The notes below the pieces were generated by a model that saw only the letters and a list, made by a program, of their open reading frames with translations, did not search any database and had not been told where the DNA came from. From assembly GCF_900114545.1 (NCBI RefSeq), contig NZ_FOTI01000004.1:1-64000 (forward strand): a DNA stretch of 64,000 nucleotides, in the 5' to 3' direction. Shown piece after piece: positions 55,826-63,803 of this stretch (position 1 is its first letter; each line of letters opens with the position of its first letter). The DNA comes from Halanaerobium salsuginis (GTDB taxonomy: Bacteria > Bacillota > Halanaerobiia > Halanaerobiales > Halanaerobiaceae). The translations under genes were made by a program, and so were the position numbers.

Positions 55826-58747
55826 TTGTTAGATTACAATAAATCATTTATTGAAGTACAATTTCCTGTATCAAGAATATCAAAAGAAAGTTACAAAGAA
55901 AGGAAAGCTGGTGCAAGTCAAACACTTACTGGATTAGGAAAATGGTGGGGCAGAAAGCCACTGGTTATGGTTAGGGCAGCCTTATTAGGAACATTAATGC
56001 CTGTTTCTGATGATTACAGTAAAGATAGAAAAATATTCCTTAAAATTATGACTATGGATGAAGAAGGTCTTTGGTTAAGAAAACATAAAAATATTTCTAA
56101 AAAGAAATTATGGCAGTTAACTACTGAAGAAGAAAGAGAAAAATATTTTCGAGAGGGTTCAACTGCAAAAAAGCCTAAATATCCTAAAGGTATGTCTAGG
56201 GAAAATAAGAAATCTATGAAAGAAGAACTTCAGAGAATAGCTTTTGATAGATTGTCTTATGATGATAAATTAAGCTACTGCAGAAGACCGGAAGAGGTAG
56301 AATTGACTAGTGAAAGTGAATGGGGAATTATTAATGATCATTTAGAAACTAATGCTTCTAGTCTGCAGGAATTAATACAAGAATTAGGGAAAAAAAGATT
56401 TGGCCATATTCCTAAAGTTGGTGATTGTTTTTCTGGTGGCGGTTCTATACCTTTTGAAGCAGCTAGAATGGGAGCAGAAGCTTATGGATCTGATTTAAAT
56501 CCAATTGCTGCTTTATTAACATGGGCTTCAGTAAATATAGCAGGAGCAACTAATGAAAAAATTGATGAATTAAAAGAATTTCAACAAAAAGTTTATGAGA
56601 AAGTTGATGAACAAATTAAAGAATGGGGAATTGAACATAATGAAAAAGGACATAGGGCAGATGCCTATTTATATTGTAATGAAGTTGTTTGTCCAGAATG
56701 TGGTCAACATGTTCCATTATTACCATCTTTAAAAATTGATAAGAAAAATAGGGTTGGTGTAAATTTAATTAAAAATGGCAATAAATATAATTTCAAAATT
56801 ATAAATAATTATTCTAAAAAAGAGTTTAATTCTATTAATAACGATGCAACTATAGAAAATTATAAATTGGTATGTCCTAATTGTAATATGAAGACCCCAA
56901 TACCAGCAATTAGAGGTGATAATGATGATGGTGTTAAAAGAGACTATAGATATAATATACCTAATGATTTAAGAAAATGGAATAAAACTGATTTCGTTAA
57001 TAGAGAAGATGACATTTATAATGAAAGAATTTATGCTATTAGATATTTAGATGATAAAGGAAATAGATATTATAGAGAGCCTTTTGAGAAAGATATTAAT
57101 AATGAAAAAAAGGTAAATAACTTATTAAACGAGAAGATTAGCAAATGGCAAGAAAAAGGCATTATTCCAAACCAAAAAATAAAAAAAGGCTGGAATACTA
57201 ATCAATTAACATATGAACGCGGTTGGAGTTATTGGCATCATATATTTAATTCAAGGCAATTATTAATAAGTGGTTTAATTTCTATGAATATAAGAAAACT
57301 ATCTAAAAATAAAAAAGAATTAGCTTTTGGTATTATTAGTTTAAATAAAATTATACATTTTAACTCTAAATTAAGTCAATGGTTATCGGGCTCTAGAAAT
57401 GTTAAACATACGTTTTATAACCAAGCTTTAAATACTTTTTTTAATTATGGAACTCGAGGATTAAAAAAGTTAGAAAATATTTGGTTTTTTGATATTAATA
57501 ATGATTTAATCCAAACTAATATAAATGTGGATTTAGAAGATGCACGCAACATAAAAGTTAATAATGATATTTGGATTACTGATCCACCTTATGCGGATGC
57601 AGTTAATTATCACGAATTATCTGAGTTTTTTCTTGCCTGGGACAAACCATTATTAGAAGAAACTTTTCCTGAATGGTACACTGATTCAAAAAGAGTGTTA
57701 GCTGTAAAAGGGACAGGAAAATCTTTTAATGAGAGTATGATTGAAATATATGAAAATTTAGCTGATAATATGCCTGATAACGGCTATCAAGTTGTAATGT
57801 TTACCCATCAAGATGTAAAAGTTTGGTCAGAACTAACTATGATTTTATGGTCTGCTGGTTTAAAAGTAGCTTCAGCTTGGAACATTTCTACTGAAACAGG
57901 TTCTAGTGGAATTAAACAAGGTAATTATGTTAAAGGAACTGTATTATTAGTTCTTCAAAAACAAACTTCTAATGATTTTGCTTTTCAGGATGAAGTATAT
58001 GATGAAATCCAGATTGAAGTTAGAAATATGATTGATTCAATGAAAGGAATTGATTATAAAGATATTCCTGATTTTACTGATGCTGATTATCTATTAGCAT
58101 CTTATGCAGCAGCTCTTAAGGTATTAACAGGTTATGGAGAAATTGATGGTATAGACATTGATTATTGGCTTTCCGGTGATAGAAACGAAGAAAGTCCAGT
58201 TGAAAAATTAATTAAAAAAGCTCGTGATGTAGCTAATAGCTACCTTATTCCAGAAGAATTTGAAAAAAATCACTGGTTTGAGCTATCTAATGCTGAACGA
58301 TTCTTTATTAGAGGTTTAGAACTTGAGATGAATAATGAACATACTATTGGAGCATATCAGGAGTTGGCAAAGGGATTCGGAGTTAAAGAGTATAAAACAA
58401 TGTTCCATAATTTTGAAGCTAATAATGTCAGACTTAAAACTCCTTCAGAATATAAGATGAGTTATCTTGAGAATGAATTTAATGAAAAAGATTTCAGCGG
58501 CTCATTGTTAAGACACCTGCTGGTTGCTATTTTAGAATCCGCTAAAAATGATTCTACTAACTCAGGCAGAACTTATCTTAAAGGAGTATTTAATCAAAGC
58601 CAAGATTACTGGTATAAAAAACCTTTAATGCGCGAAATATTAACCTTTATTTCTAAAATAGAAATGGTAGATCATATGGAGCACTGGCATGAAGAAGCTA
58701 AATATTCCAAATTATTAAGAGAAGCATTAAAAAATGAAGGTGTATAG
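55826..58747 (+). CDS. DUF1156-family DNA methyltransferase of defence operon
   Basis: A 973-residue putative DNA amino-methyltransferase. The N-terminal DUF1156 region (FPVSRISKESYKERKAGASQ; GKWWGRKPLVMVRAALLG) is followed by cofactor motif I (DCFSGGGSIPFEAARMGAEAYGSDLNP-type, near residue 200), two Cys-pair zinc-ribbon-like parts (VCPECGQ near 286; CPNCNM near 350) and the catalytic motif TDPPYADAV (near residue 586). Motif I preceding DPPY fits N6-adenine or N4-cytosine methylation. Similar to PglXI methylases of BREX type 3; it probably marks host DNA so the system spares it (inference). TTG start, GAGGAGG upstream. Confidence 0.82.
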   Translation: MLDYNKSFIEVQFPVSRISKESYKERKAGASQTLTGLGKWWGRKPLVMVRAALLGTLMPVSDDYSKDRKIFLKIMTMDEEGLWLRKHKNISKKKLWQLTTEEEREKYFREGSTAKKPKYPKGMSRENKKSMKEELQRIAFDRLSYDDKLSYCRRPEEVELTSESEWGIINDHLETNASSLQELIQELGKKRFGHIPKVGDCFSGGGSIPFEAARMGAEAYGSDLNPIAALLTWASVNIAGATNEKIDELKEFQQKVYEKVDEQIKEWGIEHNEKGHRADAYLYCNEVVCPECGQHVPLLPSLKIDKKNRVGVNLIKNGNKYNFKIINNYSKKEFNSINNDATIENYKLVCPNCNMKTPIPAIRGDNDDGVKRDYRYNIPNDLRKWNKTDFVNREDDIYNERIYAIRYLDDKGNRYYREPFEKDINNEKKVNNLLNEKISKWQEKGIIPNQKIKKGWNTNQLTYERGWSYWHHIFNSRQLLISGLISMNIRKLSKNKKELAFGIISLNKIIHFNSKLSQWLSGSRNVKHTFYNQALNTFFNYGTRGLKKLENIWFFDINNDLIQTNINVDLEDARNIKVNNDIWITDPPYADAVNYHELSEFFLAWDKPLLEETFPEWYTDSKRVLAVKGTGKSFNESMIEIYENLADNMPDNGYQVVMFTHQDVKVWSELTMILWSAGLKVASAWNISTETGSSGIKQGNYVKGTVLLVLQKQTSNDFAFQDEVYDEIQIEVRNMIDSMKGIDYKDIPDFTDADYLLASYAAALKVLTGYGEIDGIDIDYWLSGDRNEESPVEKLIKKARDVANSYLIPEEFEKNHWFELSNAERFFIRGLELEMNNEHTIGAYQELAKGFGVKEYKTMFHNFEANNVRLKTPSEYKMSYLENEFNEKDFSGSLLRHLLVAILESAKNDSTNSGRTYLKGVFNQSQDYWYKKPLMREILTFISKIEMVDHMEHWHEEAKYSKLLREALKNEGV

Positions 58748-58757
58748 GTGAATATAT

Positions 58758-61439
58758 ATGATAAAAAGATATTCTTCAAGAAGAGAGTCTATTTCGGACT
58801 CTCTTCTGAATAAAAAATTAAAAAAAGCAAAATCATATGATAGAATTGCAGGATATTTCAGCAGTTCTATATTTGAAATTGCAGGTGAAGCTTTAGATAA
58901 TATTGAAGGAAAGATTAGAATTGTCTGTAATTCTGATCTGCTGCCTGAAGATGTAAAGACTGCTAAAAGAACACAAAAAGCAATCAGAAAAGAATGGTGT
59001 CAAAGTGAACCAGAAAAAATTGATAATAAAAAATTTCGCTTTAAAAAATTATACGAATATTTAGTCTCCGATAAATTAGAGGTCCGGGTGCTTCCTAATA
59101 AAAAATTTGGATTAGTTCACGGTAAAGCTGGAGTAATAACTTTTAAAGATGGTGGACAAACATCATTTTTAGGCAGTGTAAATGAATCTAAAAGCGGCTG
59201 GAATATAAACTATGAGCTAGTCTGGGAAGATGATTCTAAAGAAGCTGTTGAATGGGTGCAGGAAGAATTTGACGCATTATGGAACAGTTCAACAGCTATT
59301 TCCCTACCCGATTTTATTATTAAAGATATTAAAAGAATAGCAAATAGAGAAGTTATTGAGAAAGTTGATGATTTTGAGGAAGAAGATAATGTACCGGCAG
59401 CTGCAAATATTGAATCTCCAATTTATAGAGAAAATTTAGGGCTGTGGGAGCATCAGAAATATTTTATTGAAAAAGTTTATAATGACCACAAAAAATTTGG
59501 GGGAGCTCGATATGTGTTAGCTGATCCTGTTGGTTTAGGTAAAACACTTCAATTAGCTGTCAGTGCTCAGTTAATGGCTCTATATGGAGATAAACCTGTC
59601 TTAATAATAGTGCCTAAAACCTTAATGAAGCAGTGGCAGGATGAATTAAATGACATGCTCAATCTACCTTCAGCAGTCTGGGACGGTACAAACTGGGTTG
59701 ATGAAAACGGCATAAAATATCCCAATAGAGGTAGAGAAGATATAGTTAAATGCCCAAGGAAAATTGGTATTATATCACAGGGCTTAGTTACAGCAAAATC
59801 TGAATCAGTTGATTATCTGCTTTCAAAAAATTATGAGTGTGTAATAGTTGATGAAGCTCACCATGCTAGAAGAAAATCAATTGATCAAAACAACAACTTT
59901 TATTCTTTTCAAAAAACAAATTTATATGAATATTTACTGAGAATAGCTACAAGAACAAAGAGCTTGCTGTTAGCAACAGCTACTCCAATCCAGTTACATC
60001 CAGTAGAACTCTGGGATCTTTTAAATGTATTATCTCAAGGTTCAGATAGAGTTTTAGGGACGAAAAGTTCTTTGTGGAGAAAAAAAGGATCTATCAACCA
60101 GGGATTAGAATTAATTAAAAATAGGGGTAGAAACTTGTCTGCGACTGAAAAATGGCGCTGGATTAAAAATCCTTTTCCTCCTTCTGATGAAGGACCTAAT
60201 TATTCAATATTAAGATCATCAGCAGATATGAATGAAGAAGATGTTGTATATCCAAAACAGTATAATGAACTAAAATATCAAAACAAAGCTGCTGCTGAAT
60301 TTTTAATGAATGATTTTTTTGAAATTCACAATCCATACATACGTCATGTAATAAGGCGGGAGAGAGAGTATTTAGAAAAGAAAATTAATCCTAAAACCGG
60401 AGAACCATATTTAGATACAATTGAAGTGGAGATAATAGATGAGCCACCTTTAAAATTAACAGGGTATATGAAAGATGCTTATGATTATGCAGAAGAATTT
60501 TGCCAGTTAATTTCTAACCGTGTAAAAGGTGGAGGTTTTCTTAAAACACTGCTTTTAAAAAGAATAGGAAGTTCTATTGAAGCAGGTAAAAAAACTGGAT
60601 TGAAGCTCAAAAACAATTGGGGCGAAAATTTGAATGAAATTAGTGAAGAGGAAGATGAGGAAGGAAGCAGCGGAATTAAAGATTTAACAGCAGAAGAGCA
60701 GAAAATGCTTGATAAATATGTTAATGCTCTTTTATCTAATGAAGCTGAAGATCCAAAGTTTGAAAAGTTAGTTAAACTCTTAAAAAGAGAGAATTGGGTT
60801 GATGAAGGAGTTATTATTTTCTCTCAATATTATGATACTGTTGAGTGGATAGCATCTGAATTATCTGAAATATTTACTGATCAAAAAATAGGTATCTATG
60901 CAGGCAGCGGTAAAGCAGGATATTATATTAATAATAAATTTTATAAAAAAACAAAAGATGATATTAAAGACATGGTAATGAGTTATCAGCTGAAAATCTT
61001 ATTAGGAACCGATGCAGCTTCAGAGGGCCTAAATCTTCAAGCTTTAAGAAGGTTAGTTAATATTGATATGCCTTGGAATCCAACAAGATTGGAGCAAAGA
61101 AAAGGACGTATTCAAAGAGGTGGGCAGAGATTTGATAGAATTTATTTATATAATATGAAATATAAGAATTCTGTTGAAGATAGAGTGCATGAACTGCTTT
61201 CTAAAAGACTTAAAAATATTACTGCTATCTTCGGCCAGTTGCCAGATGTACTGGAAGACGCCTGGATTAATGTTGCTTTAGATCAGAAAGAAGAAGCTAA
61301 AAAGATGATTGATAAAGTGCCTGAGAAACATCCTTTTGAGGTTAAATATAACGAGAAGGTTGAAGCCTCTGATTGGGAGAACTGTACTAAAATTTTAAGT
61401 GAAGAATCTAAATTAAAAAAATTGAGAAGTTCATGGTGA
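58758..61439 (+). CDS. SNF2-type helicase with N-terminal phospholipase D-like domain
   Basis: An 893-residue protein. The N-terminal PLD-like domain has the HxK signature in LVHGKAGVI (near residue 120) and GSVNESKSGW. The SNF2/superfamily 2 motor has motif I DPVGLGKT (256-263), DEAH box VDEAHHAR (near 363), TATPIQL (near 407), IFSQYYDT, GTDAASEGLNLQ (near 750) and RKGRIQRGGQ (near 781). It likely moves on DNA and, if its single HxK site is active in a dimer, may cut it. Such PLD-helicases accompany DUF499/DUF1156 genes. It starts 10 bp after the methylase gene and ends the operon. Confidence 0.85.
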   Translation: MIKRYSSRRESISDSLLNKKLKKAKSYDRIAGYFSSSIFEIAGEALDNIEGKIRIVCNSDLLPEDVKTAKRTQKAIRKEWCQSEPEKIDNKKFRFKKLYEYLVSDKLEVRVLPNKKFGLVHGKAGVITFKDGGQTSFLGSVNESKSGWNINYELVWEDDSKEAVEWVQEEFDALWNSSTAISLPDFIIKDIKRIANREVIEKVDDFEEEDNVPAAANIESPIYRENLGLWEHQKYFIEKVYNDHKKFGGARYVLADPVGLGKTLQLAVSAQLMALYGDKPVLIIVPKTLMKQWQDELNDMLNLPSAVWDGTNWVDENGIKYPNRGREDIVKCPRKIGIISQGLVTAKSESVDYLLSKNYECVIVDEAHHARRKSIDQNNNFYSFQKTNLYEYLLRIATRTKSLLLATATPIQLHPVELWDLLNVLSQGSDRVLGTKSSLWRKKGSINQGLELIKNRGRNLSATEKWRWIKNPFPPSDEGPNYSILRSSADMNEEDVVYPKQYNELKYQNKAAAEFLMNDFFEIHNPYIRHVIRREREYLEKKINPKTGEPYLDTIEVEIIDEPPLKLTGYMKDAYDYAEEFCQLISNRVKGGGFLKTLLLKRIGSSIEAGKKTGLKLKNNWGENLNEISEEEDEEGSSGIKDLTAEEQKMLDKYVNALLSNEAEDPKFEKLVKLLKRENWVDEGVIIFSQYYDTVEWIASELSEIFTDQKIGIYAGSGKAGYYINNKFYKKTKDDIKDMVMSYQLKILLGTDAASEGLNLQALRRLVNIDMPWNPTRLEQRKGRIQRGGQRFDRIYLYNMKYKNSVEDRVHELLSKRLKNITAIFGQLPDVLEDAWINVALDQKEEAKKMIDKVPEKHPFEVKYNEKVEASDWENCTKILSEESKLKKLRSSW

Positions 61440-61598
61440 TATGGGTCATTTACCTATTAAAATCAGATAAAGAGACTGAAGATTAACTAGTATTTAGAAA
61501 AATGTCATAACTCTTAAAGTAAAAAATATGACTCAAAATGTTTCTGTTTAAAATCAATATTCACTGCATTAAAATGAGTAAACTAACTGCATTAAAAT

Positions 61599-61623
61599 GT
61601 AGATGTATACCGTATACGTAAAC
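61599..61623. repeat. Second copy of the parA-promoter 25-bp repeat
   Basis: Aligned with 50314-50338, 21 of 25 positions match, including GTAGA, GTA and the block GTATACGTA. It overlaps the second ACTGCATTAAAATG copy by one base. A partial third copy (GTAGACGTATACAG at 62163-62176) lies inside the integrase gene. Confidence 0.6.
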
Positions 61624-61780
61624 TTGTTGTGACAGCAAAAATTTTAGCACTTTTTACAATCTCTAATTCACTGCATTATTTATATTATGCAGTGAATATA
61701 AATAATTGGAATAAAATGGTAATAAAAATTTATTTAAGAATATATTATAATAACGATAATAGATTATCATTATTGCTTAT

Positions 61781-61810
61781 AGCTCCCTTCGGGGAGCTTT
61801 TCTATTTTAC
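61781..61810 (+). terminator. Terminator-like hairpin with TTCG loop in the integrase leader
   Basis: AGCTCCC and GGGAGCT flank the very stable tetraloop TTCG, followed by TTTTCTATTTT, only 25-30 nt before the integrase ribosome site. It may end upstream transcription or serve as an attenuator of the integrase. Confidence 0.6.
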
Positions 61811-61835
61811 TTTCAAAAAAAAGGAGATGATGTGT

Positions 61836-62711
61836 GTGGAAAAAGTGTTAAAAGATTTTAAGCAGTGGCTAAGGCTGGATGGTAAAAGCAAAAAGACTAT
61901 TGAAAACTACTCATTGGATATAGGCCAATTTCTAAGCTGGATCACAGAAAGAAATATTAATTTAAGTGAAATAAGTAGAGAACATATTTTAAATTACAAA
62001 GTGGAAATAATGAACTCCGGGCTAGCTGTTGTTACTGTGAATAAGAAAATCAATTCTTTAAGGTCGCTCAATGATTTTTTGATTGAGAAAGAAATCAATA
62101 TTAAAAGAGTGATTAAGCCAGGAAAAGATAGGATTAAAATTGCTGGTGGTAGCGAAAATAATGTAGACGTATACAGCAATGAAGAATTGGAGAAAATATT
62201 GTCTGCAGTTGATGAAGAAGAAGTTTCCACCAGGAATAAGTTAATCGTGTACCTTCTTTTGTATACTGGAGTTAGAGTTAGTGAATTAGTAAATATCAAA
62301 ATTTCTGATTTTGAACTATTAACTGGTGAGTTAAAAATAGTTGGCAAAGGAAATAAGTATAGAGAGATTCCAATGAATCAAAAACTAAAAAAAGCGTTAA
62401 AAAAATATATTAATACAGAGAGAAAAGAAAATAAACATGCTGAAGATAGTCCCTATTTACTATTAACAGAAAGAAGCCCTAAAATGCACCGAGATACAGT
62501 AAACTATGTACTACGTAAAATTTGTAAAAACTTTAATTTCAAAGCTAATCCTCATAAATTTAGGCATACTTCTTTTTCAATATTACTTTCGAAGGGTGTT
62601 GATATAACAACTATCTCTCAGTTAGCTGGCCATAATAGTATCGAAACTACTAATAAATATTACTTGAATACAACTAAAGAAGAAAAAGCTGCAGCAGTCT
62701 CACTGTTGTAA
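61836..62711 (+). CDS. Tyrosine recombinase/integrase (XerC/D-like)
   Basis: A 291-residue site-specific recombinase. N-terminal SAM-like core-binding domain (DFKQWLRLDGKSKKTIENYSLDI); catalytic domain with arginine in TGVRVSELVNI, lysine in GKGNKYREIP, HKFRH and GHNSIETTNKYY with the tyrosine nucleophile. All key residues are present, so it should be active. Probably the integrase of the surrounding element or a resolver of its dimers. GTG 61836 is chosen because AAGGAG ends 9 nt before it; the two ATGs at 61827 and 61830 are too close, and the longer frame runs through hairpins. Confidence 0.87.
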   Translation: MEKVLKDFKQWLRLDGKSKKTIENYSLDIGQFLSWITERNINLSEISREHILNYKVEIMNSGLAVVTVNKKINSLRSLNDFLIEKEINIKRVIKPGKDRIKIAGGSENNVDVYSNEELEKILSAVDEEEVSTRNKLIVYLLLYTGVRVSELVNIKISDFELLTGELKIVGKGNKYREIPMNQKLKKALKKYINTERKENKHAEDSPYLLLTERSPKMHRDTVNYVLRKICKNFNFKANPHKFRHTSFSILLSKGVDITTISQLAGHNSIETTNKYYLNTTKEEKAAAVSLL

Positions 62712-62723
62712 TAATTTTAATCC

Positions 62724-62757
62724 GAGGTACTTCCTTAATTGGGGGGTACCTCTTTTT
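62724..62757 (+). terminator. Rho-independent terminator after the integrase
   Basis: GAGGTAC (62724-62730) and GTACCTC (62746-62752), followed by five Ts. Confidence 0.85.
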
Positions 62758-62787
62758 GATTTCAAAAAAATTAGGAGGTAGAGAAAA

Positions 62788-63240
62788 ATGAGAATTATAA
62801 AAAATATTTCTGATCTAAGGACATTGAAAAAAGATGAAGCACTGGAAAAAGAATATTTAGATTTAATAAAAAGATACTTCAATCAGCTTCATAAAGCGTT
62901 GGGAGATGGCTGTATCGTTGAGGAATTTAGCCTTAAAAATCACGGTTATATTGTGGTTCTTGAAGCTGAGGACAATCTTTCTGGAGAATTAATGGGAAAT
63001 GTAGGATTGAATCCGGAAGGGGGAATTTATGTTAGTTGGCCAGAATTCGTAGAAGAAATAAATTTAGACTCAATTGTAGTATATAAGATAAATATTTTAT
63101 ATACTAATGATTTTATGATGAGCTTTTACATCAAAAAAGGAATTAATAAAAAGCTTGAAAAGTGGCTTGATGATAAGGTAGATATTGATAAGTATGATGG
63201 AGAAATAGATATAAATAATGATGAAGAAGTACCATTTTAG
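62788..63240 (+). CDS. Hypothetical protein of mobile island
   Basis: A 150-residue acidic, soluble protein with an alpha-helical start (EALEKEYLDLIKRYFNQLHKALGDG), a central beta-rich part and an Asp/Glu-rich tail (DIDINNDEEVPF). No domain recognised. Good ribosome site TTAGGAGG. The acidic C-terminal tail ending in PF recalls single-stranded-DNA-binding proteins' tails (DDDIPF type), but no OB-fold is evident. In an operon-like row with the next genes. Confidence 0.55.
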   Translation: MRIIKNISDLRTLKKDEALEKEYLDLIKRYFNQLHKALGDGCIVEEFSLKNHGYIVVLEAEDNLSGELMGNVGLNPEGGIYVSWPEFVEEINLDSIVVYKINILYTNDFMMSFYIKKGINKKLEKWLDDKVDIDKYDGEIDINNDEEVPF

Positions 63241-63310
63241 GAGGTGGAATTTTGGAAATTATAATTGGCATAATAATAAAATTGCTAAATCAATAATAAT
63301 TGATGCTAAT

Positions 63311-63339
63311 AAGCTGGCTTGCCAGTAAAGCTGGCTTTT
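63311..63339 (+). terminator. Weak terminator-like hairpin
   Basis: GCCAG (63321-63325) and CTGGC (63331-63335), followed by TTTT; the AAGCTGGCTT motif just before it offers an alternative pairing. Lies between two small island genes. Confidence 0.45.
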
Positions 63340-63365
63340 GTGGAATAAAAAAGGAGGTAAACATT

Positions 63366-63788
63366 ATGGTCAAAAACTACAAGAATAAGATTTTGAGAAC
63401 TTACAGAAAAATAAACAGTACAGAAAGGGCAGTCCATCTTTTCTGCTCTGTAATTCACTTTGATAGAAGAGATAGTAAAATGCTAGCAGCTGTAGCTATA
63501 GATCCAGATAAAAAACTAACTACATTAAAAATTATAGATCAAAGTTTTGATGCTAAGAATGCTGCCCCGGGAGAAATATTCAGCAAAATCAATATAGATC
63601 CAGGCAGCAGGTTGATCTTTGCTCAAAACAAGTTTGATTTACCGGAACCATCACTTGCAGAAATTCGCTTTGCTAAAAATTTAAAAGAAGCAGCTGAATT
63701 AATGGGTATACAATTTATAGACTATTTAAGTATAGCAGAATATGATAATTATTTAAGCTTTAAGGATAGTAAATACATTAAATTTTGA
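63366..63788 (+). CDS. RadC-like JAB-domain protein lacking the metal motif
   Basis: A 140-residue protein whose residues 25-135 follow the RadC/JAB fold: strand VHLFCSVIHFDRRDSKMLAAVA, the LIFAQNKFDLPEPSLAEI segment (82-100) and the helical end ELMGIQFIDYLSIAEYDNYLSFKD. In canonical RadC proteins the middle motif is HNHPSGDPTPS-type and binds zinc; here it reads QNKFDLPEPS, so both histidines are gone and the protein should not bind metal there. RadC-like genes are common next to integrases on mobile elements; function unclear. ATG 63366 has AAGGAGG upstream. Confidence 0.6.
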   Translation: MVKNYKNKILRTYRKINSTERAVHLFCSVIHFDRRDSKMLAAVAIDPDKKLTTLKIIDQSFDAKNAAPGEIFSKINIDPGSRLIFAQNKFDLPEPSLAEIRFAKNLKEAAELMGIQFIDYLSIAEYDNYLSFKDSKYIKF

Positions 63789-63803
63789 AGGAGGTTATTT
63801 ATA

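Larger units (their letters stand above)
61440..61835 (+). other. Regulatory region before the integrase, with several repeats
   Basis: ACTGCATTAAAATG occurs at 61563-61576 and 61586-61599 (23-bp period). A further CACTGCATTA at 61669 forms an 11-bp inverted repeat with ATGCAGTGAAT (61666-61676 with 61687-61697). A 25-bp copy of the parA-promoter repeat lies at 61599-61623. AATAACGATAAT/ATTATCATTATT at about 61750-61775 is a near-palindrome. AGCTCCC-TTCG-GGGAGCT (61781-61798) followed by a T-rich tail is terminator-like. No protein-coding frame looks real here, although one continues openly into the integrase. Confidence 0.6.

Noticed and set aside
61629-61835. Longer integrase start at 61629
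   Set aside because: The extra 69 residues run through an inverted repeat and a terminator-like hairpin and lack a ribosome site; GTG 61836 fits much better.
62788-63240. Single-stranded-DNA-binding protein
   Set aside because: The acidic tail ending in PF is suggestive, but the body shows no OB-fold pattern.
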